Both the position numbers and the translations under genes were made by a program. The notes under the pieces were generated by a model. The model searched no databases. It was given only the letters and a program-made list of their open reading frames with translations, and was not told the origin of the DNA. From positions 3,804,169-3,868,168 of the forward strand of contig OZ025218.1 in assembly GCA_964019055.1 (NCBI GenBank): a stretch of DNA of 64,000 nucleotides. Direction: 5' to 3'. This document shows, in pieces, positions 60,301-64,000 of this stretch. The stretch comes from Anthopleura xanthogrammica. Lineage: Eukaryota; Cnidaria; Anthozoa; Actiniaria; Actiniidae. Every line of letters starts with the position of its first letter. The first letter of the stretch is position 1.

Positions 60301-60470
60301 CATGATTATCATCATCATTATGATTATCATCATCATCATGATTATCATCATCATCATCATCATGATGTTAAAATGTTCCAATTGACTTCTAGATCCAAGT
60401 TGGTGGGAGTCATTTTCGGAAAGTTTTGCAGAAATACATGTTGAATTGGGGCAAATTATTCATCTCCAAG
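32480..60470 (+). CDS. Extracellular mosaic lectin-type protein: SP-MAM-X-CTLD-fucolectin-PA14-F5/8C(partial)
   Basis: At least ten plus-strand exons with GT/AG borders join in frame over 28 kb. Order: signal peptide exon; MAM domain (three exons); an unrecognised 120-residue module; a C-type lectin-like domain; a fucolectin-type galactose-binding domain (two exons); a PA14-like domain (three exons); then candidate phase-1 microexons and a discoidin-like start. Module borders are phase 1, as in exon-shuffled animal extracellular proteins. Many N-glycosylation sites occur in the MAM part. MAM domains mediate adhesion, and CTLD, fucolectin, PA14 and F5/8C commonly bind glycans, so cell-surface recognition is likely (inference). 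No transmembrane segment is seen; the 3' end is beyond the window. Nothing here shows that all exons belong to one transcript, but phases agree at each junction checked. Confidence 0.8.
33222..33347 (+). CDS. Mosaic lectin gene exon 2: MAM domain, N-terminal part
   Basis: Encodes [15 protein letters not shown].. and FDWLRGG, the signature opening of MAM domains (CDFE, C.W, DFDW). Phase 1 in and phase 1 out. The acceptor is TTGTTCAAG, with a weak pyrimidine tract. Confidence 0.85.
33431..33684 (+). CDS. Mosaic lectin gene exon 3: MAM domain, central part
   Basis: Encodes [42 protein letters not shown] and LAWVRSGW, matching the MAM strand pattern (Y.Y, A.L.SP, C.L.F.Y.M.G, L.V, W...G..G..W). 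Five potential N-glycosylation sites. The only intron before it is 83 bases. Ends phase 0 at CCAG|GTACTA. Confidence 0.88.
33816..34046. mobile_element. Short TIR element in lectin intron 3
   Basis: ATCCAATCAGCGCTCTCC and TTTTTTAGGCGCC on the left recur inverted on the right (GGCGCCTAAAAAA, GGAGAGTGCTGATTGGAT). Non-coding. Confidence 0.7.
34279..34457. mobile_element. hAT-type MITE with 8-bp target duplication
   Basis: Flanked by ACTATACT at 34271-34278 and 34458-34465. Ends are CAGTAGCGTAGCGGGG and, inverted, CAGGGGCGTAGCGAGGACC. It carries a run of 22 G and a run of C. Same family as 12018-12259. Confidence 0.88.
34865..34952 (+). CDS. Mosaic lectin gene exon 4: MAM domain, C-terminal part
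   Basis: Encodes [20 protein letters not shown] then [12 protein letters not shown] domains end with the motif (I)AIDDI..G.C, here [13 protein letters not shown]. Ends phase 1 at AAAG|GTTTGT. Confidence 0.85.
35141..35312. mobile_element. Short TIR element in lectin intron 4
   Basis: AGATATCAGAGTTACTC at the left end is inverted at the right end (GTAACTCTGATATCT), with CCTTCAAACAA and GGCATTTGG also mirrored inside. Confidence 0.75.
35403..35601. mobile_element. Short TIR element, GACCCTTTTC termini
   Basis: GACCCTTTTC, TATGACGTCAAACGAGGAG and GAGAATGT on the left appear inverted on the right. Arms of about 55 bp. It ends 86 bases before lectin exon 5. Confidence 0.78.
35688..36047 (+). CDS. 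Mosaic lectin gene exon 5: unrecognised 120-residue module
   Basis: A single phase 1-1 exon after acceptor TTTTTCAG and before AAAG|GTAAAG. It begins [20 protein letters not shown] and contains [24 protein letters not shown] and [11 protein letters not shown]. It has no cysteine, looks beta-rich and lacks low-complexity sequence. I do not recognise the family. Clean 1-1 phase and neighbours on both sides suggest an independent extracellular domain. Confidence 0.75.
36666..37146 (-). mobile_element. tRNA-derived SINE
   Basis: Read on the minus strand: a tRNA-like head with box A TTAGCTCAGTTGGTA and box B GGTTCGAGTC, a body of about 350 bases ending GCGCTATATAAGAACTT, and a (TTA)n tail at 36666-36715. 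It lies in the 8.5 kb lectin intron 5. Confidence 0.8.
37588..39120. mobile_element. Large foldback element with arms of about 440 bp
   Basis: 37989-38430 and 38575-39018 are near-identical reverse complements with a 144-bp centre. An outer inverted pair (37588-37677 and 39031-39120) extends it; about 310 bases (37678-37988) are present only on the left. No coding frame. It lies in lectin intron 5, so the pre-mRNA could form a long double-stranded hairpin. Confidence 0.9.
39262..39332. repeat. (TAA)n microsatellite, tail of the adjacent minus-strand LINE
   Basis: About 70 bases of TAA units directly after the LINE 3' UTR (read on minus: GGGAGTGTCTAATAAAG, then TTA repeats). Confidence 0.9.
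39333..39850 (-). mobile_element. LINE fragment, reverse transcriptase C-terminal region
   Basis: The open frame 39815-39426 reads [20 protein letters not shown].., [14 protein letters not shown], and WNSLP, the usual C-terminal part after the RT palm in CR1/jockey-type LINEs (LQ..QN.AAR, L.WLP, LWN.LP). 5' truncated near 39850; the 3' end is the (TTA)n tail. Confidence 0.85.
39862..41518 (+). mobile_element. LINE fragment with reverse transcriptase (5' truncated)
   Basis: One open frame of about 400 codons from about 39866 to 41065 covers the RT palm: [14 protein letters not shown] (motif A), [22 protein letters not shown] (catalytic YADD), [14 protein letters not shown], then the C-terminal [17 protein letters not shown] and LWNKLP. 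The endonuclease half is missing. It ends in a 3' UTR and an (ATT)n tail at 41500-41518. It stands head to head with the 39333-39850 fragment. The frame is intact, so insertion may be recent. Confidence 0.9.
41574..42910 (-). mobile_element. LINE fragment with reverse transcriptase (both ends truncated)
   Basis: The 42590-41574 frame (338 codons) shows [56 protein letters not shown] (YVDD instead of the usual YADD), NPDKTK and LGLQVD. Further coding sequence ([21 protein letters not shown]) continues upstream to about 42850 with frame breaks near 42640. The 3' part is missing, and the 5' side stops at the 11-bp satellite. Confidence 0.88.
42911..43764. repeat. Perfect 11-bp tandem satellite, about 78 units
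   Basis: TATAGGTGTAC repeats about 77.6 times with no variant that I could find. It abuts the truncated LINE on the left. Lies in lectin intron 5. Confidence 0.98.
43765..44524. other. End of lectin intron 5, foldback debris
   Basis: Mirrored words (TTATATACC near 43883, GGTATATAACTGTTA near 44443; GTTGATAT.. / ..TATCAAC near 44331-44350) indicate an old TIR element. No gene seen. Confidence 0.4.
44525..44866 (+). CDS. Mosaic lectin gene exon 6: C-type lectin-like domain
   Basis: Phase 1-1 exon (acceptor TTTTTCAG, donor A|GTAAGT) of about 114 residues with six cysteines spaced as in long-form CTLDs: PGC, DSC, KTC, VRC, KKC and [19 protein letters not shown] is the typical alpha-2 helix segment. 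EPN/QPD and WND calcium-site motifs are absent from the expected loop, so calcium-dependent sugar binding is not predicted. Confidence 0.85.
45190..45290 (+). CDS. Mosaic lectin gene exon 7: fucolectin/F5-8C domain, first part
   Basis: Encodes [20 protein letters not shown] then VDGSLYTCF, matching the fucolectin opening NVA.GKPV.SSS....A..AVDG. Acceptor TTCAAAG, donor ACG|GTGAGA, phase 1 in and 0 out. Confidence 0.78.
45552..45684. mobile_element. Small MITE of about 133 bp
   Basis: GTAGAGTACACTAAAAGCGT at the left and the inverted ACACTAAAAGTGTGCAA / ATAGAGTACA at the right. Ends 6 bases before the next element's target duplication. Confidence 0.7.
45698..47086. mobile_element. DNA element with approximately 120-bp terminal inverted repeats
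   Basis: The left arm (ACCCTGGTTCCAGAGG.., TTTTATATGGCGAGCC, GAGATGAGCCGAAGGCGA, GAATCTCACTTCCATGCTAG) recurs inverted at 46967-47086. Flanked by TTATTGAT at 45690-45697 and 47090-47097, suggesting an 8-bp duplication with a few extra bases on the right. The interior (45823-46966) contains a truncated SINE 3' tail (near 45950-45996) but no transposase. Confidence 0.82.
47166..47640. mobile_element. Foldback-type element, same family as 15420-16200
   Basis: The TIR pair GTACTGTTTAATAAACGAGT (47166) and its inversion ending 47487 bound a block shared with the duplicated region. The downstream part (ATGCACGTGA.., AATTGGACCAAAGGCTTATG) to about 47640 is also shared. Confidence 0.7.
47866..48142 (+). 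CDS. Mosaic lectin gene exon 8: fucolectin/F5-8C domain, second part
   Basis: Encodes [18 protein letters not shown].., [12 protein letters not shown], and FKCKYL..., [11 protein letters not shown]. This fits W..VDL.....V..V.I......F.I.V..., C..., FC.... of fucolectin-type domains. The fucose-contact R.D motif is not evident, so ligand choice is unknown. Phase 0 in, phase 1 out (A|GTAAGT). Confidence 0.75.
48181..48318. repeat. CTAC/ACCT-rich microsatellite
   Basis: Imperfect CTAC/CTTC units beginning shortly after the donor of lectin exon 8. Confidence 0.85.
48828..48970 (+). CDS. Mosaic lectin gene exon 9: PA14-like domain, part 1
   Basis: Encodes [14 protein letters not shown]... to [13 protein letters not shown]14 domains open with G...E.W and reach F......F..P..G.Y.F, which continues in the next exon. 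The donor GTGGAT is weak. Phase 1 in, 0 out. Confidence 0.65.
49072..49122 (+). mobile_element. Truncated tRNA-derived SINE head
   Basis: CCGATTGGCTCAGTTGGTTG is a box A-type tRNA 5' half; box B is missing. Lies in a lectin intron. Confidence 0.5.
49446..49618 (+). CDS. Mosaic lectin gene exon 10: PA14-like domain, part 2
   Basis: Encodes [20 protein letters not shown] then LDMRRWDD, the PA14 core P..G.Y.F.....D....L.... A 34-bp minisatellite starts about 15 bases after its donor (AT|GTAAGT). Phase 0 in, 2 out. Confidence 0.72.
49634..50089. repeat. 34-bp minisatellite, about 13 units
   Basis: Units contain ACTATATAAAGGATATTACA and vary at a few sites (ACACCA/ACACAA/TCCACC). It starts about 15 bases downstream of the exon 10 splice donor. 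Each unit carries a TATATAAAGG word. Confidence 0.95.
50102..50213. mobile_element. Hairpin element
   Basis: ATTACATTGGCGC and GGAGATACGAATTTTATCTT on the left are mirrored on the right (AAGATAAAATTCGTATCTCC, GCGCCTATGTAAT). Confidence 0.85.
51349..51710 (+). CDS. Mosaic lectin gene exon 11: PA14-like domain, part 3, plus extension
   Basis: Encodes [18 protein letters not shown].., [16 protein letters not shown] and GEYLF, like the PA14 end (L..G..Y.I.......G.....V....P.G....I....L). About 60 further residues follow with no recognised fold. Phase 2 in, phase 1 out (CAGG|GTAAGG). An internal CCCAG|GTTCGT is a possible earlier donor. Confidence 0.68.
51941..52180. mobile_element. TIR element of about 240 bp
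   Basis: TTCCGCGCT and GCGCATGCTCAGGGGATTAA on the left recur inverted near 52131-52178. Confidence 0.8.
52177..52375. mobile_element. Inverted-repeat element next to the previous one
   Basis: AAATCTTAAAATCTGCAATA and ACATGCTGTCCAATTTGGAA are mirrored at 52313-52375. It shares its left edge with the previous element. Confidence 0.8.
52590..52745 (+). pseudogene. LINE C-terminal remnant
   Basis: Translates to [20 protein letters not shown] then [14 protein letters not shown], the L.WLP...R..FKL..L.FK.L....YL pattern of LINE C-termini. Too short to be active. Confidence 0.65.
53095..53840 (-). pseudogene. Decayed transposon-type papain-like cysteine peptidase gene
   Basis: Minus-strand pieces in three frames fit one protein. 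The first (to 53634) has [20 protein letters not shown], with a candidate catalytic Cys in GRQC. The middle (about 53600-53450) has [17 protein letters not shown]. The last (53448-53095) has [20 protein letters not shown] and GTCVLL, with a candidate catalytic His in FDSH. Such Q..F..NAG.QC / FDSH domains are common in mobile-element polyproteins of animals (OTU- or tegument-peptidase-like). Two frameshifts or stops mean it is probably dead. It is antisense within a lectin intron. Confidence 0.6.
54050..54511 (-). CDS. Unrecognised transposon-associated ORF (153 aa)
   Basis: Basic protein, rich in Lys/Arg near residues 85-110 ([15 protein letters not shown]), with scattered Cys/His ([18 protein letters not shown]). 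It lies upstream of the peptidase remnant on the same strand and is probably part of the same element. No family recognised. Confidence 0.4.
   Translation of the reverse strand: MCTMLVVQHFINMSTKNLVNSLENDCDVFEKAVQLSVFVHHNKGSYLLEECRSRCTKFHTSQYVQHKYRVVSRDREPSRVPVKQLARLLHKSRKIRKRIRKYVFKNVPMTSRMHCFVNKCNFNHEKLKSYSKIYQGSKGNKASGNRLLRQRKL
54602..55060 (-). CDS. Unrecognised transposon-associated ORF (152 aa)
   Basis: Basic N-terminal half ([20 protein letters not shown]) then a Thr/Ser/Asn/Gln-rich middle with repeated TYS..T motifs. Same strand and order as the two preceding ORFs, so probably another part of the decayed element. No family recognised. Confidence 0.35.
   Translation of the reverse strand: MLYFKEILKLWRIPFLLRRSKYIQMHTPFEITTQKYVERFRNGSVRERKEKCQKNAKVTRKYSRNMNSNETQTYSNEQTFKPTQTYSKERTNTNSLVSRNFIDNYFEDERDNGNIPCKLKIDAILESFKITFNAFRESRSLGLTSILFLHRG
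56069..56204. repeat. Hairpin with GGCCGCAGGCCGAGTG loop
   Basis: AAAAACGAGTACGAGTGTTT and CATTAGGGTTTC on the left are mirrored at 56160-56204. Part of the insertion into the 3' end above. Confidence 0.8.
56488..56587 (+). mobile_element. tRNA-derived SINE with poly(A) tail
   Basis: Box A-like TAGCACAGCTGGTATAACG and box B GGTTCGAGACT, followed by an A-rich tail (56561-56587). The structure is too short and unpaired for a functional tRNA. Confidence 0.6.
57435..57461 (+). CDS. Candidate microexon 12 of the mosaic lectin gene
   Basis: TTTTTTTAAG acceptor, 27 bases giving LAQRTTGY in phase 1-1, donor G|GTATTG (weak). Accepted only because phase matches its neighbours. Confidence 0.3.
57607..57680. 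repeat. (GGAA)n microsatellite
   Basis: AAGT units changing to GGAA units and then GAAA. Confidence 0.95.
57768..57788 (+). CDS. Candidate microexon 13 of the mosaic lectin gene
   Basis: Strong acceptor (TTGTTTCACAG) and donor (CAG|GTACGT) bracket 21 bases giving VLQFTP in phase 1-1. Confidence 0.4.
58246..58506. mobile_element. TIR element, GGT(T/C)GAAGGGGT termini
   Basis: GGTTGAAGGGGTAAACGGTG on the left is mirrored by CGCCGTTCACCCCTTCGACC on the right; GCACGACCGAAAGAAA is also mirrored inside. Both ends are flanked by ATTTCAAAAA-like sequence in opposite orientation. Confidence 0.82.
58678..58707 (+). CDS. Candidate microexon 14 of the mosaic lectin gene
   Basis: Strong acceptor (TTTGTTGCAG) and donor (ACAG|GTAAGA) bracket 30 bases giving LYVYPDQNT in phase 1-1. 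Confidence 0.42.
59410..59793. repeat. (ACCT)n tetranucleotide array, about 370 bp
   Basis: Long CTAC/ACCT run with interspersed TGCC variants in the middle (about 59520-59700). Confidence 0.97.
60147..60366. repeat. (AAT)n and (ATC/ATG)n microsatellites
   Basis: AAT units followed by ATGATC and ATC units, ending 27 bases before candidate lectin exon 15. Confidence 0.95.
60393..60470 (+). CDS. Candidate exon 15: start of a discoidin (F5/8C)-like domain
   Basis: Acceptor GACTTCTAG, 78 bases in phase 1-1, donor CAAG|GTAATT. Encodes [20 protein letters not shown] then QIIHLQ. This resembles the F5/8C stretch W......WLQVDLG....V.G. The remainder of the domain would follow downstream; I found no continuing exon before base 64000. 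Confidence 0.45.
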
Positions 60471-60474
60471 GTAA

Positions 60475-61595
60475 TTGTAAAAGAACTTTATAAAAAAAAC
60501 CTACGGGAATTATTTTTAGACTATATCAATATATAGGCATTCTCAAGTCTTCCAAGGTTGGAAATTTATGAAAAGAGATTTCTTGCCTGTCTTTTTTTCT
60601 TGAGTCGTTTGTACAAAACGAAACGCTGCAATAGTTAGACGCTATTTTGAATTTATAATATGCGTGCCGAGCCTCGTTCTGATGCGCGACGCCATGATGC
60701 GTGAAACAGCGACATCACACGTTATGTATAAATGTATTAATCAAAACGTCTCAGAAGAATTCAGTGTTGTTACTGATGCTCAGTTTAGTGCACTACCGTC
60801 AATATGTATAATCCTCAGCATCACCGTAACACTGCTATTGACATCACTGCCATCATCACCATTTTCATTCACGGTGAAGGGCAGATATTGCTTTGCATCA
60901 AAAAAGGATTTATTTTTTTAACAAACTCTCAAATTATTTCCTAAGTTTATAAATATTATTAACATTTTAAGTGGCTGGAAACTGGTAGTGGTCGAATAAA
61001 CATACTGTATTAAAGTAAAGATTACAAAGGAAAAGCGAATCGAAGATGTTCTTTGGGCAATAATTTATGCTCTTTTGCTTCCTTTTCCGCATTATTTCAG
61101 CATTCTCCACTTTTTAAATGTGTTTTATTAAATCTAGAGACTAGGAACCCTTGAAATTTATATAAATTAGCTAAAGATAAGCTGCCTTCATAATACTCGC
61201 AGAGTCGTATTATTTGGAATTTTTTTGTTAGACAACTTTAATTTGTATAATATGCGGTAGCTCTAGTTGAAATCTTCCTTGAAAAAAAATATTAAGCATA
61301 TTGAAGGCGAAGCCGGGATCAGTATCGCAACCTTGAGTCGACCGGAAGTAAACACTTAAGGTAATTCCCTCGAAAGAATTTTTGCCAATAACTTTGTTCT
61401 GAAACTTTGCATGGACAATGATTAGGTAATGGAAATCTGTAATAAAAAGAGTGGGTAACCATTCTCGTTTTCCCGCTAGATGTTCTTCAAATGTAGCAAT
61501 TTATAGGTTTTATGGCGAAATGTGGTAGCAACCGCAAGTCGTAATCCAAAACTTTTATTATCGGTTCAAAGTACTTCCTTACAATAAAACGTAAC
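60475..61595. other. No gene recognised
   Basis: AT-rich. The 85-codon frame at 60664-60921 matches nothing I know. Confidence 0.4.
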
Positions 61596-61597
61596 TA

Positions 61598-62274
61598 CCT
61601 TATTATAGGAAATTAACGCTCAATGAAATTAACGCGAATTTCAAAAAATCGCGTTAATTCAAGTCGTGTTAATTTCTTTTAATGTTACAGTAGGAATCGA
61701 AAAACCGTGGGCACCCAGAAATAATTTAGAAATCGTTTATTGTTCGTTGAACAATCTGAAAGACTCTCTAACTACAAGAAGTTTATCTGACTACAAATCA
61801 GTCTACATTCTTGTAGTTAGAGAGTTGTTTCAGATTGTTCAACGAACGATAAACGATTTCTGAAATATTTCTGGGTGCCCACGGTTTTTCGATTCGCACT
61901 GTAATTTCCATATCATTAATAAAGTGGAACGTTAATTTTCACGATATCAATTTCTAGTAATTCTATCTTTAATCTTCTTTTGAAAAATTATTTATTCTAA
62001 AACTGAACATCACAGCTAGTCACTTAATAACAACAACATTTCAGTTTTTGTCGAAAATTATATTTTCGTTTTTTATTCTACAAGCTCTTCATTTTCAGTT
62101 GCAGATGAGTTATCTTTGTGTCCATCGCGTTAATTTCATTTAAATGTGAATTTTGGCTTCTCAGTTTCGCGTTAATTTTCTTTATTTGAAAGTATTTTTG
62201 CCCTCAATTCGCGTTAATTTAAGTTCTAATTTCTAATACTTTAATTTCGTGGAGTGTTAATTTCCTATATAAGG
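61598..62274. mobile_element. DNA element with GCGTTAATTTC subterminal motifs, TA-flanked
   Basis: Ends CCTTATTATAGGAAATTAAC and, inverted, CCTTATATAGGAAATTAACA, each flanked by TA. The word CGCGTTAATTT or its inverse occurs at least five times inside. A second MITE is nested within. Confidence 0.75.
61688..61901. mobile_element. Nested Tc1/mariner-like MITE
   Basis: Arms of about 95 bp, ends CAGTAGGAATCGAAAAACCG and, inverted, CAGTGCGAATCGAAAAACCG, with TA on both sides. Inserted in the GCGTTAATTTC element. Non-coding. Confidence 0.85.
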
Positions 62275-62499
62275 TATAATTCAAAGTTGAATAATCAATC
62301 TATACTTCTAAATTCATCAAAGTAATTAAATGACTACAATAGTTGAAATATTAGTGAAAAATGCAAGTATGCGCACCTCTACGAACGTCCAGAAATCGTA
62401 CACTTCAACTTTTCTCATCAAAATATTTCAAAATTTAGCCATTAAAGTTTCCTTCATATTTTGATATATAATTACCAGAACCGTTTTTATTTAAAATCT

Positions 62500-63205
62500 T
62501 AAATAAATAATGGGGGTCACCATTCTCGTTTTTGATTTATTTTGAAAAAAAAAAACATCGAAAGATGGTTGAAAACTGGCACTTTTCCTAGAGGAGACTG
62601 GGGCGAGTTTTACAAAAATCGCAACTTTTTCGCTCAAAAAAGAGAAAAAAGTGAAATGTTTTAGTTTTTTCATCTGATTTGACTCAAAACCTCAAGACTT
62701 GTCGTTCATAAGATAAATGTTTCAAATAATATGTCAAAACTTGAAGAGACAAAGCGATATTGTTTTTTGAGGGATGAAGTTAGGCCTTAAATTTTGGCGC
62801 CTCAAAGGCCGATCACGATCGAAAACCGAGGGGGGTGGTCTTTCTCAGGAGGAAAAAGCTCAATGAAACTTTCAATACCAAGGTTCATCATCTAATTTGA
62901 TGGTCTTTCATTGCTGGAAATTTGGTGGAAATCGGCCGACCCTCATCCGCCATCTCTGCCCGGTTTTCTTTGACAATCACTCTTAAAGTAGATGTTCTGA
63001 GAAAATTACTTCCATATTTTTTTTTATTTTTCGAGTTATGAATTTTTTTGTACAAAGCTCGGTTTCCGCCATTTTTCTTTCAAAAACTTGTCTAGTTGGT
63101 AATATTCAAAATTCATTATCTCGAAAACGAGCACTGGACACCCCCTTTTCTATCTCATTTTTGGAATCAGCTTTAAATTCTGTATAAAATAACTTTCTAA
63201 CGAAT
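62500..63205 (+). repeat. Dispersed repeat related to 5990-6460
   Basis: See the minus-strand counterpart. No coding frame; class unknown. Confidence 0.4.
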
Positions 63206-63212
63206 CTCGAGT

Positions 63213-63690
63213 GTGTCTGAAAAAAAAAAAAGGTTTCGCGACGTGACAAATGCCTTAAGAACCAACATTAAGAAAATGAAACGGTCTTTCTATCAGAAAG
63301 ACTTATCCTCAAGTAAGCCTAAAGAGTTATGGCAAACTATCCATAGCATTCATCCACCCCAGTCCCCAGCTAATCAAGGCAGATACAGATCACCTTAACA
63401 AGCATTTTGGCTCTACCTCTCAACGTCTTCTAGGATCCACTCCAACAACTAAAGAAGACCTATTCAATTGATGTCCAGTTTGGAATGCCTCAAGGGTCGA
63501 TACTTGGCCCTGTCCTTTTCACCTTATACGTTAACGACCTCTTGAATAACTACCAATGCTTCTGTTTCTAATATGCCGACGACACGACATTTTATGACCA
63601 TAGCGCTCCTAGAGATCTTAGCGCGTGTGTACACATGATGGAAATCAACATGTCTAATCTATTACTGAATAGCAAATGCTAGCAAATTCA
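63213..63690 (+). pseudogene. LINE reverse transcriptase remnant with internal deletion
   Basis: 63213-63398 encodes KKMKRSFYQKDLSSSKPKEL, the linker region before the RT. 63480-63600 gives [19 protein letters not shown] then, after a stop, YADDTTFYD. The usual RT motif A segment between them is missing and stops interrupt the frame, so it is inactive. Confidence 0.78.
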
Positions 63691-63961
63691 AATACTTGTA
63701 ACAACATCGCAGATGTCAAGAATACATGATCTTGGCGTGTTTACCCCGTCGCCCTCTATAAAAGGTCAGAGGATAGAAACATTCAAGCTCCGACCACGTA
63801 AAACACAACCAACAAAACGGGAACTTTCCAGGACTTTTTATCTCAGCTGTTTAATGAACTTCACGCACAAACAAGATTATATACTGACCCACAACATTTC
63901 AACCGTCAGGTGAAAGACTTTTTGAGGGAAAGAGCAAAATAGCGTACATACATTCATTCCG

Positions 63962-63980
63962 GGAGGGGGGGGGGGGGGGA
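63962..63980. repeat. G-run at window end
   Basis: A run of about 13 G after GGGAGG, similar to G-runs inside the TIR elements elsewhere in this window. Confidence 0.85.
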
Positions 63981-64000
63981 ATCATTTACATGAGATGTGG

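Overview
The window is animal nuclear DNA. It is AT-rich, intron-bearing and crowded with transposon debris. Most likely it comes from an anthozoan cnidarian (coral or sea anemone): the repeat types (TIR foldbacks, tRNA-derived SINEs, LINE tails ending in ATT repeats) and a secreted MAM / C-type lectin / fucolectin / PA14 mosaic protein fit that group. This placement is inference; no species marker is visible. Two spliced genes can be read at exon level. Nearly everything else is transposons, satellites and inverted repeats.

Layout: 1-5.9 kb holds the first four coding exons of a canonical Ras GTPase gene on the minus strand (start codon at 5551-5553, running off the left edge), with a TATA/CCAAT-type promoter near 5.73-5.81 kb. 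6-14.4 kb holds MITEs, ACCAAT-motif repeats, a possible two-exon non-coding transcript (8.2-10.5 kb), a possible small membrane-protein exon and a dead LINE fragment. 14,408-27,848 is a near-perfect tandem duplication of a 6.7 kb unit that contains nested transposons and a 17-bp array. 28,254-31,925 is a 3.7 kb minisatellite of an 18-bp unit (about 204 copies) with higher-order structure.

32,480-60,470 holds a large plus-strand gene whose exons spell out, in order: signal peptide, MAM domain, an unrecognised domain, C-type lectin-like domain, fucolectin-type galactose-binding domain, PA14-like domain, candidate microexons and the start of what looks like a discoidin (F5/8C) domain. It probably continues past the right edge. 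Nearly all its modules begin and end in phase 1, the mark of exon shuffling. The protein looks like an extracellular, carbohydrate-binding mosaic, perhaps for recognition or adhesion.

The introns of this gene hold three LINE fragments, several SINE pieces, a perfect 11-bp satellite (about 78 units), a 34-bp minisatellite, a foldback with 440-bp arms, a decayed transposon peptidase gene and many small TIR elements. The last kilobase has another dead LINE fragment. No CRISPR, operon or intact tRNA/rRNA gene was seen.
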